A stretch of 64,000 nt of DNA, from assembly GCA_963575645.1 (NCBI GenBank), contig OY754464.1, forward strand, positions 66,686,948-66,750,947, given 5' to 3'. The notes below the pieces were generated by a model that did not search any database, had not been told where the DNA came from, and saw only the letters and a program-made list of their open reading frames with translations. Every line of letters begins with the position of its first letter. Within the stretch, counting starts at the first letter, position 1. This document shows positions 1 to 11,141 of the stretch, in pieces. The translations under genes were made by a program, and so were the position numbers. This DNA comes from Xanthostigma xanthostigma. Taxonomy: Eukaryota; Arthropoda; Insecta; Raphidioptera; Raphidiidae.

Positions 1-604
1 CTTGTCTTAACATGAAAACGGCTGCATTTCTAATTTTTAATGCAATTTTTTGACATTAGTATTTTGTGAAATGCAACGCCTTCTAAGTTAAGTATTGGAA
101 TAACTAATTATTATTAGAACATAATACTTTGACAGTTGCAAACGTCACTTTTGACATTTCTTATCATTCCGACACCAAGGATAAGCGGATTGAAACCAAA
201 TTTTGGGAGGATGTTTGATATGCAAATATGAAGTGGCTTATTGTTTTTGGGGAACATCGGCGCATGCGTAAAAGAATATATCTCTTATAATGATGTTTTA
301 TATAATAATAATATAGTTTTTAAAACGGTTTTTACTCTATCTATTTTTACTAGAAATTTTTGTAAATTTTTTGGGGAAAATCGGCGCATGCGCAAAAGAG
401 ATACATGCCATAGTTGTTTTTTATATAATAATAGTATACTTTTTATAGTGTTTTATTATTCTACTTAATAAAATTTACCTAAATTTGAAGCGAAAGGTGC
501 AATATCATAGATTCGAATTATTATAATTATTATATTTTAGGTTATGTATTACGGAATACGTTATCACGTAAAACTATCGTCCGTAAACCGACTTTACAGA
601 CAAC
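1..604 (+). mobile_element. F1 non-autonomous element, left part outside window
   Basis: Positions 1-190 match the interior of the copies at 26,078 and 32,742, beginning at their CTTGTCTTAACATG segment. The end matches the shared F1 terminus (ACGTTATCACGTAAAACTAT, then GACAACCA). This copy keeps a longer interior after GGGAGG, with TATGCAAATATG and CGGCGCATGCG segments, which the 26 and 32.7 kb copies have lost. Its left 370 or so bases lie before the window. The short open frame inside it is not a gene. Confidence 0.85.
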
Positions 605-1204
605 CAATTTTTGAAGAAAAATTCTGCATATCTAAGTGCTCAAAGGTTGATAAGATGTTGACGTCATATAAATTTTAGACCAGATCTATCTACATTTACT
701 AGAACGATTTAAAGAAGCTGTAAGCTTCTAAATGTACCCACTATGTCCGCAGAAGGGCGTTATCTTCAGATAATATACATCATTCCTCGTTTTCCCGGAT
801 GATGTATTGGTTTGTTTCATGCGCCGGTTCAGATTAGGACCTTACTGTCAAAACAGTACTCGAATGTCTTGCTAGCTAATTAAGTTTTCGATACTGTTAT
901 TAACTGTCAGCTGAGCTTTGAGAGTTTATTAAAAAGTGCGCCATGAAGTTTCATAGCAAATTAACAACCTAGGATACAATCCTTTCGCAGGGAGACTTAA
1001 ACAAATGATAAATTACTACACCAACAAATTATTATTAGTTAGTGACCTATTCTTTTAATTAAAAATGCACTTTCGGCACACATATTATGTAAAACTTCTT
1101 TTGTACCTATGTATTTTATTTTTATTTTCCAATCTCCTTGTACTTAAAATTTTTAATAAAACGCAATATTTCGTGTACTGAAACTAGTCAATATTTTACA
1201 ATAT
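605..1204. other. Unassigned AT-rich stretch
   Basis: No open frame with recognisable protein similarity, no RNA gene and no clear terminal repeats were seen here. Confidence 0.5.
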
Positions 1205-1467
1205 CTTTTCGTTTTGAGGTCCCCTGAATTCAAAAAACTTATTTTTGAAAAAACTATGTGCGTCTGTTAGTCTGTGAGCACAATACAGGTCAAACGGATG
1301 AGCGGATTGAAACCAAATTTTGGGAGGATGTTTGTTGTGCAAATATCAAGAGCCCTATTGTTTTTGGGAAAAATCGGCGCATGCGCAGAAGAGATATATA
1401 TTATAACAGTGTTTTTTTTATATAATAACGGGATACTTGTCATAATGGATTATTGTTCTATTTATTT
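1205..1467 (+). mobile_element. F1-related interior fragment
   Basis: It contains a GTCTGTTAGTCTGTGAGCAC stretch, the GGATTGAAACCAAATTTTGG block and CGGCGCATGCGC, which also occur in the window-start F1 copy and, inverted, at 19,985-20,222. It is joined directly to the 5' end of the next F1 copy at 1468. Confidence 0.65.
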
Positions 1468-2036
1468 TTGACGTGATAACGTCTTATAAATTGATAAATC
1501 ACCAATCTTATAAATTGATAAAACACCGGCTGCATGCACGAAAAAGTGTAACGTTCCTAACGTTCCGCCTGACCCTGTGTGTGCTTTTCTCGAAAACGGC
1601 CCTAACGATTTGGATGAAATTTACTGAAAAGGGATTTTGGGGGGCAAAAAATCGTTTTAGCTAGGTCTCATCTCTCGAAAAAATCGTTTTCATACAAATT
1701 TTATCATTATAAAAATCAATTTTTTGACGTATGAAAATACTTAAATATTGTAAGTAGGTTTTGGAATTTTATATAATCAATGAAACAATTGTTTTCAAAA
1801 TATTATGACAGTTAATCTTTGAACTTAAAATAAATACGAAAGAAAGAAAGTTAAAAAAAACAATTATATTATAGGTGGTGAGTAATTTTAATAAATAAAA
1901 GTAACCTAAATTTGAAGCAAAAGATGCAATATGATAGATTCGAATTATTATAATTATTATATAAATTTAGGTTATGTATTACGGAATACGTTATCACGTA
2001 AAACTATCGTCCGTAAACCGACTTTACAGACAACCA
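1468..2036 (+). mobile_element. F1 element with a different interior
   Basis: It begins TTGACGTGATAACGTC and ends ACCGACTTTACAGACAACCA, as other F1 copies do, and carries the GGCTGCATGCACG and GTGTAACGTTCC segments. The middle (about 1580-1900) differs from the 26 kb copy, so F1 copies share ends but have heterogeneous cores. Like the others it is bordered by T-runs at both ends. It has no coding capacity. Confidence 0.85.
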
Positions 2037-3277
2037 CTTTTTTTCAAGAAAGTTTCGTTAGAAAATTTTTTCTAAACTTTATAGTTTTTTTTAATAACTT
2101 TTAAAGAGTTATATGCACTGTCCTAAACATGGTTTTGGTTGATTTGGAGATATTGCTGTACTTTGGAGTATTTACTGAACTCTACTGATGTTCCCAAGAC
2201 AACTTACATGTTCATAAAATAAAAATTAATATATCCGGTGTTACCAACGAAAGATTTTTCTCGTTTCGTTTTCACAAACTTATTCATTTGTAAGGAATTT
2301 TTAATAGAACGTTCGAAAATTTAAGGGACTTCCAATAGGATTTAAAGCGCGATAACTCCAAGCATCTGGCAACACTGGTGTAGATTGTTCATTTAAATAC
2401 TTTTGACCGATTATTTGTATGCATATTTTACAAATCCCAATGCGTGTCCCTCGGTATTGCATACACGTAATTTCGATCCCAAAACACGCTAAATATCATT
2501 TGGAATCCCCAAAAACTTTGGGATTGGGGGGGCCTGGCAATTATTTTGAATTAGAAAAATTCGAAACAAACATCCATATTTATACCTACTTTACATGAAA
2601 GAATGTTTAAAGTTAAAACAGATTTCATGATGTAAGTATAAATAATTAAATTCCAGAATTTGCGAGAATAATTAAAGTTTAGAATATTTACTGAAATGTT
2701 TTGTTATTGACGTATTCTGCATACAGTACAGTGAAGCATCGACTATTTGTGTCCTGTAGAACAGTGTGTCTCAAAATGTTGACTGCCTACGTATATCACT
2801 TTCGGAATCTTGACCCCGTTGGCTTAAAGATTGCGCAACCAGCAGTCACCAACGATCGTCAGTCAGTCAATGCATTTCTGTTCAGCCGTGCTGGACCGAT
2901 CTAGTGTGCTAAGTGATGCGTTGTTCGTGAATCCACTGCTGGTTTGTCTGGTGCTAGTCTAGTTTACGATGTCGTGCAGGTTGCAGGCTTGCACCGTACT
3001 GGTTCATGCTTGACAAGTGTGCGCGGTCTTTCAGCATCGATATAGCGATAGCGACTTTGTCGTTAGACCTAGTGACATTTTGACAACTAAAGCGACTTTT
3101 TATTGTCATTTGGCGACTTTTTTAAATGCCTTTATTAAGCATTTATTTCATGAAAACTAGACTGATTTTTGTACATTGAAGACGTCCCGGAAATCACAAA
3201 ATAATTGTTATCAATTTTATCGAAATAGTTTTATAGAGTAATAAATAATATTGGTTTTAAGTTTTTCACAGATCTTA
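2037..3277. other. Unassigned stretch, locally less AT-rich
   Basis: No recognised gene. Positions 2,700-3,060 are less AT-rich and include a 67-codon open frame without recognisable motifs. This could be transposon-derived, but I cannot name it. Confidence 0.45.
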
Positions 3278-3326
3278 TGGTTGTCTAGAGTCTAGTCGAG
3301 CATACGTTGACTCTAGACAACCATAA
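3278..3326. repeat. Short inverted repeat at the edge of the Penelope-like remnant
   Basis: ATGGTTGTCTAGAGTCTAG is repeated inverted after an 11-nt spacer, as a near-complement ending TCTAGACAACCAT. The right arm is the first coding sequence of the Penelope-like remnant, so its start is inverted and duplicated beside itself. Confidence 0.8.
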
Positions 3327-3640
3327 AATCCTTTTTGAAGAAACCAAAGTTATAGACAGAACATCGAGTTACTACCCACGCATATACAGAGAGGCCATAG
3401 AGAAATACACAAACACACAAATAATTTCAACCGCAAAGATGAAGGTTTGAATTTAAGTAAAACCTGGACATCAGCACTGTGCAATACCAAACCACTGAAT
3501 GGAACGACCAGAAGAGCATACTACGACCGAGTAGAGAACACGATCACGCTGACTATAAAAGACGGAAGTACCACACTTGGCGACACACTTACCTGTGAGC
3601 AGCCTAGAAGGACACTTCGCCCGCTACCACATCGCCTTTG
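3309..3640 (+). pseudogene. Penelope-like element, decayed C-terminal end
   Basis: The frame from 3309 reads HKILFEETKVIDRTSSYYPR followed by IYREAIEKY. After a frameshift near 3408 it continues as KHTNNFNRKDEGLNLSKTW. This is the order expected at the C-terminus of Penelope-like elements, which follows the GIY-YIG endonuclease: a conserved (R)EAIEI-KH-NFNR-(E/D)-G-LS-W signature. The reverse transcriptase and most of the endonuclease are absent. The open tail running to the stop at 3640 is poorly conserved. The frameshift and truncation mean it is not functional. The hammerhead-like foldback at 3852-4100 lies 210 bp downstream, as expected if that is part of the element's terminal repeat. 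Family recognition is from memory of the signature, not from a search. Confidence 0.8.
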
Positions 3641-3851
3641 ATAATGTCTACCGCGGTTATAGACGAAACGTCAGGTAGAAAGACCAATGGACCAAGGCAT
3701 ACAAGCCCGGAAACCAAGAAGATTTGGATCAACACCGGCCGTGAAAGCCTACACACTTGGATTTGTACTCTCTATTTGCGATTCAAATTTCATAGTAGAA
3801 ATGGGATATTTCGAGTGAAAATTGTTGAACTATTCGATTATTCAAATAGAT

Positions 3852-4100
3852 TATAAATATATATTAATAATATCAGGAATGTGGACTAGATAAGATGGTA
3901 AATAATAATCACTTTATTATTTCTGCAACGTTTCGGTCTTTATTAGATCTTCCTCAGGCAGAGGTTAAGTACATATGACATTTTTTTAGGATGCCTGAGG
4001 AAGGTCTAATAAAGACCGAAACGTTGCAGAAATAATAAAGTGATTTTTATTTACCATCTTATCTAGTCCACATTCCTGATATTATTAATATATATTTATA
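3852..4100. mobile_element. Foldback with two opposed hammerhead-like cores (Penelope-like terminal repeat?)
   Basis: Two arms of roughly 100 bp are inverted copies of each other, running from TATAAATATATATTAATAAT to its complement. Each arm holds a CTGAGGA, short stem, GAAAC series: + strand at 3995-4022 and - strand at 3930-3957. On the + strand the stem GGTCT (4003-4007) pairs with AGACC (4013-4017). This matches the conserved core of hammerhead ribozymes (CUGANGA, stem II, GAAA). Stem III and a cleavage site are not obvious. Penelope-like elements are known to carry hammerhead motifs in their terminal repeats. Confidence 0.75.
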
Positions 4101-4658
4101 ATTATGGATGATAATAACAACAACATAGATTATAATATAGATGCAGAATTCTTTATAAACAGAATCGACAAAGTACGGTTAATCGAGGTTCTACTGTAAA
4201 TTAAATATTTACACTAAAACTCTGTACTATGCTTTTATCTTCAATTCGTAAAGCTTTGTGCGTTATACATAATAATGTGAGGGTATTTGTATTCAGTTTC
4301 AGTGGCGTGCACAGGAAATGCATGTACAATAATAGACCTCTTCATAGTTGAACATTTTTGTGCGCATGCTTCAAATCCCGCCATATTTTTCGGGCACTTT
4401 ACATTTTCACAGGTAAAAAGTGATTGATTTTGAAAGAAGTTAACAGTAATTAAATAGAAAAGAAAAGACGAGAGGTGTCGTGGGACACCTGGTTGGAACG
4501 AAGTTATTTTCGCTAATTATTATGTATCACATATTTTTTTTACTTATTTGTACATAAATTATTCGAAAATTTTATTTATACTAAAATAATATGATTATTA
4601 AACAAAAATTAATCGTGTTATTTGCAACTCTAAAAATAATAAAAGTAACATTTGTTGC
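4101..4658. other. Unassigned AT-rich stretch
   Basis: No gene, RNA or paired terminal repeat was recognised. Confidence 0.5.
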
Positions 4659-4730
4659 GCATCTGCTGGGAATCGAACCCGGGCCACCCGCATGGCAGAT
4701 GAGTATTCTACCACTGAACCATTGACATTG
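4659..4730 (-). pseudogene. tRNA-Gly(GCC)-like sequence, decayed
   Basis: Read on the minus strand it has a tRNA-Gly-like A box (TGGTTCAGTGGTAGAAT), an anticodon loop CTGCCAT with GCC, and a perfect B box GGTTCGATTCC. The acceptor strands do not pair, and the anticodon stem has an A/C mismatch and G/T pairs. I call it a tRNA pseudogene or the head of a tRNA-derived SINE rather than a working tRNA. Confidence 0.75.
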
Positions 4731-5490
4731 TTTCTTGCAGGATGGGTTTAAAATTCTACAGAAATGCGCGTCTTGATTTCCAGACAAAATATTATTTTGA
4801 CTAAATATCTTATGGGCAAAATATCCCCCGACATAAACACAAATACGGGGTCGTGTAGATGCGATGACGTTTTTTTTGCGCAGTGAAAAAGAGAGAGGGC
4901 GTTGTTTGGGGGCAGTTCTTTAAAAAGCAATTACGGGGTCGTGTATACAAAGTGAGATAGTAATACAGTAATTCTACACCAGTTTTGATGATAGGATATT
5001 TTGTCGGGAGATGAAAACGCGCGAAGTCAAATTCTACTATGCTTTTCTTATAATGTATGTGGTCATTGTCAAATAAGGTTTTCTGACAATTATATCTGCA
5101 ACTCAGTATAAGACATTTGACTTTTTAATTTATCGGAAATTTATTGAACTTGTTTATTTTTTTCCTTTTCGAATATCGTTTGTCCGCCACTGAATAAAGT
5201 TTACACCTGGAAGATAAACAGAATATCATACCTTCGTCCATAGAGAGTTGATCGTCTATTCTCTATTGCTATTCGTTTTAACTTAAGAGGAAATGCGAAA
5301 TTCAAGAACCAAGTATACCTTCGTATATTTTGTATATGTCGCAGTCAAATTATAAATTTTAATACATTACAAAACGGCACATTTATGGTCGATTTTTAAA
5401 ATCGACGTTGAAAATGGGCTTAGCCTTGAAAGTCGTACCACGAATCTAGAGTACAATTTTTACATTTTTTAGTAGGTATTGGACGTTTTT
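4731..5490. other. Unassigned stretch with one repeat fragment
   Basis: Positions about 4845-4990 (GCAGTGAAAAAGAG, AATTACGGGGTCGTG, AATTCTACACCAGTT) are a diverged relative of the repeat at 15,091-15,385, which ends in the same AATTCTACACCAGTT. Nothing else was recognised. Confidence 0.5.
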
Positions 5491-6000
5491 TAACCGACTT
5501 CAAAAAAGGAGGAGGTTTTATGTTCGACTGTATATTTTTTTTTATGTATGTTCACCGATTTCTCCGTCAATTATGAACCGATTTTCAAAATTATTTTTTT
5601 ATTCGAAAGAGTGCACTTCCGAGGTGGTCCCATCGGAACCAAGTTAGGATTTGATAGTGGAATCCCGAGAAATCGAGGGAAACTCTCAAATTTCAAAGGC
5701 ACGCATACTTGGCCTACCCATTGCAATACTTTATCTAACACTAAAAAAAGAGAAAAATAAAATATTTTTAACAAAAAAATTGAACCGAATTCAAAATATG
5801 CACTAAAAAGTAAAAAATAATAATTATTGTTATTTTTGGAGTCGGTGTCACATCGGAATTCGAAAGTAGCAATTTAAATCTTACATGTCTCTAGTTCTCG
5901 GAATAGATTTCATTTTGGCTGACACCGACTCCAAAAATAACAATAATTATTATTTTTTATTTTTTAGTGCATATTTTGAAGCCGTTTTAATTTGTTTGTT
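5491..6000 (+). mobile_element. MITE, GGAGGAGG family, copy 1
   Basis: It starts AACCGACTTCAAAAAAGG, continues with ATGTTCGACTGTATATTTTT and a CACCGATTTCTCCGTCAATT block, and ends with GAAGCCGTTTTAA, a mutated inverse of the start. The 3' third is a foldback: about 5780-5850 is repeated inverted at 5919-5990 around a GACACCGACTCC core. A second copy lies at 7907. I recall this repeat as common in lepidopteran genomes. Open frames here are on both strands and not genes. Confidence 0.85.
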
Positions 6001-7240
6001 AAAAATATTTTATTTCATATAGGGAAGGTATTTTTAAGTGAATCGTTTTAATTTATTATAGGAGATTAAAGGTGTTTGCATTGTTTAATCTAAATTACAA
6101 TTAAAACAAATCTCTTTTCAAAACATTGCTGACCATTCTACGTTTTGAATTATCAACATGACGCCTAAAATAAAAATTGAACATCGAATTTCGTGGGATG
6201 AAATCTTTTTTATCGATAGTCCCGTATTTCGGAGTATAATTTTAATTCGTGGAAGGATTGTAATTAGAGTTCACTGTTTACTTAAAAAATAGCTATTTGG
6301 GAGATTAAGGACGCTATTCTGTAAAGTCAACTTAAAAATTAATAGCACTGTTAAATTTCTATCTCACTCTAACTCATGTATTGTTGAATCTATTAGAAAG
6401 TGACAAAACAACTAACAATAGTGTAAATTCTTACATTGACCCATATAGAATAGCACCATAAAGCTGCAGCGTCAAATCTCGACAAGAAGCTGTGCTATGA
6501 TAAACCGCTGTTCAACTGTTGTCAGGAGCATTTTGTTTTATAAATAAACAAAGGAACGAAAGGTAGAATCGGGATCGTTGAACGTTGATTAAACTGCTTT
6601 CGGCTGTGCTCATAGGCTCTTTTGTTTAATTGACTTACTGAATGAGAATATTTACAAAAACGTGTCGCAAAAAATACCGAAAATTTTACGGTTAATGAAT
6701 GTTACTAATTAGATACAGGGTGTTTTCAAATAAGAGAATTTACTTTCAGCAATCTGTTGATATTGTCGCGTTAACAAAAATTATGTTATCGTCATTTGTA
6801 TGTGGTTATTGGAGTTTAAGAGCCCCGATGTCATTGCTATTGATATGAATTTTTTTTTTCGAGAATTTGTAGTCGTGACCTCATCTAACCCTCGGGTCAC
6901 TTCGGGGCATTATTTATTTTTTCCTAACTAATTTTTTTGAAACGGTAATTTTTTTAGATCAATAAAAATACTCTAAAAATGAATGCGTGCTCGACACGCC
7001 AGTTAGAAATGAAATTTCTAAATTAAAAAGTACCATTTTACTGACACTTTGCTATAAATGAGAACTTAACAAAAATTGAATCTCTCTACTGGCTACATCT
7101 GATTATTTTTAATCGACTTATGGCCATATTCACCAATCTTAAGTAGTTATTTATTCGGTTCATTTGTTCTTCAAGTAGTTATTCCTCCGATAATTCAATT
7201 CACCAAATATAATTATGTTTACTGCAGGTATAACTTATTC
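6001..7240. other. Unassigned stretch with a possible small MITE
   Basis: Positions 6309-6465 begin GACGCTATTCTGTAAAGTCA and end with an approximate inverse (TATAGAATAGCACC), which may be a small decayed MITE. The rest shows no gene or recognised repeat. Confidence 0.4.
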
Positions 7241-7642
7241 GCACTTGTCTATTAACTATATTCACATGATTATTTACAACATAGAAGCTATTTATGTAGA
7301 ACCAGATTTATATAATTACACTCAATGGTTTACACAGCTCATTTATCTTCTATCTTAGCAGCTACCTCGGTCTTGCTGTACCGACACTGAACAATTTATC
7401 TCACACAGTTATCTGTAATCTACCGTACTTACGCGCTGCAACTGACCAACTGACTGACTGACTGACCACTCCGCTCGCATTTGTCGAATGTTCTAGAAGC
7501 ATCTCAACTTTCTCTACATGCAGTGCCTTCTCCAGGCAATTCTATGAAGGTCGGGTTTTTACCTGCTTTCCATTGTTGTTGTTGTCGTGGTGTGGAGCAT
7601 TCTATGGAACACATTATCGTTCCAACAGGGAGCACGCAACAG
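7241..7642 (-). repeat. LTR-like repeat, partial copy
   Basis: It aligns with 28,415-28,826 in the same orientation: CTTGTCTATTAACTATATTC, ACTGACTGACTGAC, CCACTCCGCTCGCATTT, TCTATGAAGGTCGGGTTTT, then AACAGGGAGC-CGCAACA. On the minus strand it would begin TGTTGCG, as an LTR does. The left part present at 28 kb is missing. No internal retrotransposon genes are nearby. Confidence 0.6.
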
Positions 7643-7906
7643 TAGTATGTGTGCGTTGGCCCTTAGCAATCTAGTTCTGAGGAATCGAAATTGAACAGAT
7701 GGGGAACAACCCGTTTTATCAATTATCCTAAATCAATTATTATTGTTCGCGAGATTGAACAGTATAACAGTGGTCAGGGACGGCAGCGGTGGTGCGGTCA
7801 GAGCAGTGGACATCGGATACTGTGAACTGTTCAATAATGAAGTCGGAACATATTGTGATACGATCAGTGTTGCCAGCGTCAGTGCAATTGAATATTATCC
7901 CATTTT

Positions 7907-8380
7907 TAACCGACTTCAACAAAAAGGAGGAGGTTCTATGTTCGACTGTATATTTTTTTTTGTTTTTTTTTTATGTATGTTCACCGATTTCTCCGTCAAT
8001 TATGGCCGATTTTCAAAATTTTTTTTTCGAAAGAGTGCACCTCAGAGGTGGTCCCATCGGAACCAAGTCAGGATCTGATGGTGGAATCCGGAGAAATCGA
8101 GGGAAACTCTCAAATTTCAAAGGCACGCATAATGTTTTTTTTATGTTTCACCGATTTCTCCGTCAAATATCTAACACTAAAAAGAGAAAAATAAAATATT
8201 TTTAACAAAAAAAAAATTGAACCGACTTCACACTAAAAAGTAAAAAATAATTGCGTATTGAAATGTTTTGGAGTCGGTGTCAGCCAAAATGAAATCTATT
8301 CCGAGAACTACACCGACTCCAAAACATTTAAATACGTAATTATTTTTTACTTTTTAGTGTGAAGTCGGTTCAATTTTTTT
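7907..8380 (+). mobile_element. MITE, GGAGGAGG family, copy 2
   Basis: Same layout as the copy at 5491, with intact terminal inverted repeats: AACCGACTTCA at the start and TGAAGTCGGTT at the end. The 3' part folds back on itself (about 8220-8280 against 8312-8370) with the core GACACCGACTCC. It has no coding capacity, although frames of 111 and 138 codons run through it. Confidence 0.88.
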
Positions 8381-8426
8381 TTGTTAATAATATTTTATTA
8401 AGCTATTGATTATGTGATATGTAACC

Positions 8427-8906
8427 AAGACGTTCACGGGTTTTTATTGCAGGAATCAGTCAATGGCTTATTTACAAAGAAAAAAACCGCGGAGTACTAT
8501 TAAATTAGAGGGCGGAAATTGGAAATAGAGATGATTATGCCTTGCAAACGAAGCAAAATTTCGATAACTTTATATGAAACGTTTTGTAGAGAATTGAATT
8601 TCCCATCGAAATGGCTTATTTAAAAAAAAAATAATTTTTTTTATGCCAAAAATGTTGACACAATTTCCTTTAAAATGCTAAGTCCAGAAAATGTTTTTTT
8701 TTTGAGTAAGCCATTTCGATGGGAAATTTAATTCTCTACAAAAAGTTTTATATAAAGTATATCGAAATTTTGCTTTGTTTGGGAGGCATATTGAAAAACT
8801 GAAAAGGGTGCATTTTCAGCCCTATCTTCAATTTCCACCCTCTAATTTAATAGCTCTCCGCGGTTTTTTTCTTTTTAATTAACCCATAAAAACCTGTGAA
8901 CTTCTT
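8427..8906. mobile_element. Long foldback element, about 480 bp
   Basis: The two arms are inverted copies. GTTCACGGGTTTTTAT near 8432 matches ATAAAAACCTGTGAAC near 8887, AAAAAAACCGCGGAG matches CTCCGCGGTTTTTTTC, and AATTTCCCATCGAAATGGC near 8608 matches its complement near 8713. It looks like a non-autonomous long-inverted-repeat transposon without genes. Confidence 0.85.
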
Positions 8907-9022
8907 AGTTCCTTATTGCCTTGTTTTTTAGGACATAATAATAAATAATAGCCTATTTTCACTGATTTTTGAAAAAATTTGTGTATTTTTTTTTAAATAA
9001 TCAATAAATAAACTTATAGTTA

Positions 9023-9120
9023 CTAGCTGCTCCCTACGGCTCCGCCCGCGATTGAGATGAAACACGACAAAATGTCTGTTCAGTTCGTAGTTCAGGTAAA
9101 TTTTGTGCGGCATCTGACAA
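9023..9120 (-). mobile_element. Helitron-like 3' end, minus strand
   Basis: On the minus strand the sequence reads through a GC-rich segment (CGGGCGGAGCCGTAGGG) to CAGCTAG followed by T, matching the Helitron rule of a CTAG end inserted before T. The 5' end was not located, so the right boundary is arbitrary. Confidence 0.5.
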
Positions 9121-9623
9121 CACTGAATACGATTAGTAACCGAAACAATTAAAATTATTCCTATTGAGCTGTTTTGTTTTGTAATACGGTATGATTCCGT
9201 TAATTCGAATGCAGTAGATCAGTGTTTCCAAAACTATGCTACGCGTGTCAATTTGGTATTGAACCAACCAAGAAGCTTCACTTTAAAAATCGAGTTTTGA
9301 CCTTCCGATTTTGGTACCTGATAAATTCTAAAAATGTGGCACAAATAATAACCGGAAAAACGAATTTACAATAGATTCCGGGACTGTTTTATGTCGATGC
9401 AATAATTCTGTCAGGAAAAATTGAAAATGATAATTGGTAAATTCCAGCAGTCATTTGTATTCGGACAATTATCAGATACAATTAGCGTATGTAACGTTGT
9501 AAGTACCTACTATACAGGTAGATTTTTAAAGCCGAACACCCTTTTATTTCGTAGAAGAAGGATTTTCGAAAAAAAATTGCAGGGAATCAACGGGGAAGAG
9601 CATTGGTATAGTTGTTTATTTTT
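9121..9623. other. Unassigned AT-rich stretch
   Basis: No gene or recognised repeat was seen. A 68-codon open frame here has no motif. Confidence 0.45.
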
Positions 9624-9870
9624 TTGACGTGATAACGTCTTATAAATTGATGAAACACCGGCTGCATGCACGAAAAAGTGTAACGTTCCGAAAAGTGTAA
9701 CGTTCCGCCTGAGCGTGAAACACCAGCTGCACGCACGAAAAAGTGTAACGTTCCGCCTGACCCTGTGCGTGCAAAGCGAGAGTGCAGTAATGTATTATTA
9801 AATATGATATTCGAGCGGAATACGTTATCACGTAAAACTATCGTCCGTAAACCGACTTTACAGACAACCA
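9624..9870 (+). mobile_element. F1 element, short internally deleted copy
   Basis: It starts TTGACGTGATAACGTC and ends GACAACCA. The GTGTAACGTTCCGCCTGA segment is duplicated inside. It is followed after 7 T residues by another F1 copy in the same direction. Confidence 0.9.
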
Positions 9871-9877
9871 ATTTTTT

Positions 9878-10060
9878 TTGACGTGATAACGTCTTATAAA
9901 TTGATGAATCACGTCAATATAAAAAGATGAAACACCGGCTGCATGCACGAAAAAGCGTAACGTTCCGCCTGACCCTGTGCGTGATTATTAAATATGATAT
10001 TCGAGCGGAATACGTTATCACGTAAAACTATCGTCCGTCAACCGACTTTACAGACAACCA
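9878..10060 (+). mobile_element. F1 element, short copy in tandem
   Basis: A 183-bp copy with the same ends as its neighbour at 9624. The two share the ATTATTAAATATGATATTCG segment, which is absent from the longer copies, so they are sister deletions or a tandem duplication. Confidence 0.9.
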
Positions 10061-10827
10061 ATTTTTTTTCATTTAAAAAAATAACTTTTGTTCCAAACAT
10101 ATTTTGATTTGATACAATCTTGAACTGCTGTTTGGTTCACAATTCCTTCGATGTTTCCTTTTTTAGTGGATTGTGTGAGTCGAAAAAAAACTCCGAAAAC
10201 CCGACTATTGTCTGATTCAACTAGTTTTCCACCACACATGCAAATGCGCACATGCGCACTCACCTACATGTACGCAAACACGAACAAACAAACTGCATGC
10301 GACAGCTCAGCCTGTGCGAAGCAGAAACAGGTAACCTGGGATGAATTGAGAATTAAACAGCGCAGCGGCTCAGGATTACCTCAAATTGAAAAATATGGTA
10401 CAAAAGTTATTTTCTTTAACTAGAATAACAATGATCCGAGATAAAGAATATGAGTGCCTCTTTAAAAAAGCGGAGTGACCTTGATATCTTGGAGGCGTCT
10501 CAAATGAAAAAAAAAACACACCGATGTTTTCCCCCTTGGCTCTCTGCAACTTTTTTTCGAAAACCCTTCCTCTACGAAATAACAGGATTTCGGGTTTTAA
10601 AATTCACCCTGTAGAGAGTTTTTTCATTGACTCACCCCCTATAAAATAATAACTGCTTTTCATGTCCGTATAGCGATTGAAAAATTGCCTTTTTTCGCAC
10701 TAGTGCGTGAAGTAAAACAAAGCACTGCAATTTTACCAATCCAATAGTTATATCTTTAACAGTTGTCATTTAAATCCATGCGAGCGACAGTAGGCGCATA
10801 CACATAAATACCAATATGGCCGAACGT
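10061..10827. other. Unassigned stretch
   Basis: No gene or paired repeat was recognised. A 90-codon open frame (10,151-10,423) shows no known motif. Confidence 0.45.
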
Positions 10828-10851
10828 AGTATTTTCTGTTCCTGTCGTATA

Positions 10852-11020
10852 GGTAACAGGTATGTTCCAAGCAGCCAGCAAACGGTAACAAAACCGTCAC
10901 CCGCATGCGCAGTAGCTAAAAGTGATCCAAAACCGATATAATCAGTTTCGTTTTAGCTACTGCGCATGCGGTTGACTGTTTCGCTACCGTTTGCTGGCTG
11001 CTTGGAACATACCTATTACC
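10852..11020. mobile_element. Hairpin MITE inside the composite foldback
   Basis: Arms of about 60-70 bp: TGTTCCAAGCAGCCAGCAAA pairs with its complement TTTGCTGGCTGCTTGGAACA, continuing through CGCATGCGCAGTAGCTAAA and its inverse. The loop is short (about 20 bp). Confidence 0.85.
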
Positions 11021-11141
11021 TGAAGATTGAATCTATTCAATAAATAGAGTAACTGTGATCCATTGAAGTTAATGATGAGTATTTGGAAAGAATTCCGTGG
11101 CATAAGGATCGAAAATGAAGCAATACTGAGATTTTTTTAAA

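Noticed and set aside
4659..4730. Functional tRNA-Gly gene on the minus strand
   Set aside because: The 5' and 3' acceptor strands cannot pair although the A and B boxes look good.
7743..8205. 111- and 138-codon overlapping frames
   Set aside because: They lie in the GGAGGAGG-family MITE and rely on its poly-T tracts; the same element at 5,491 gives different frames.
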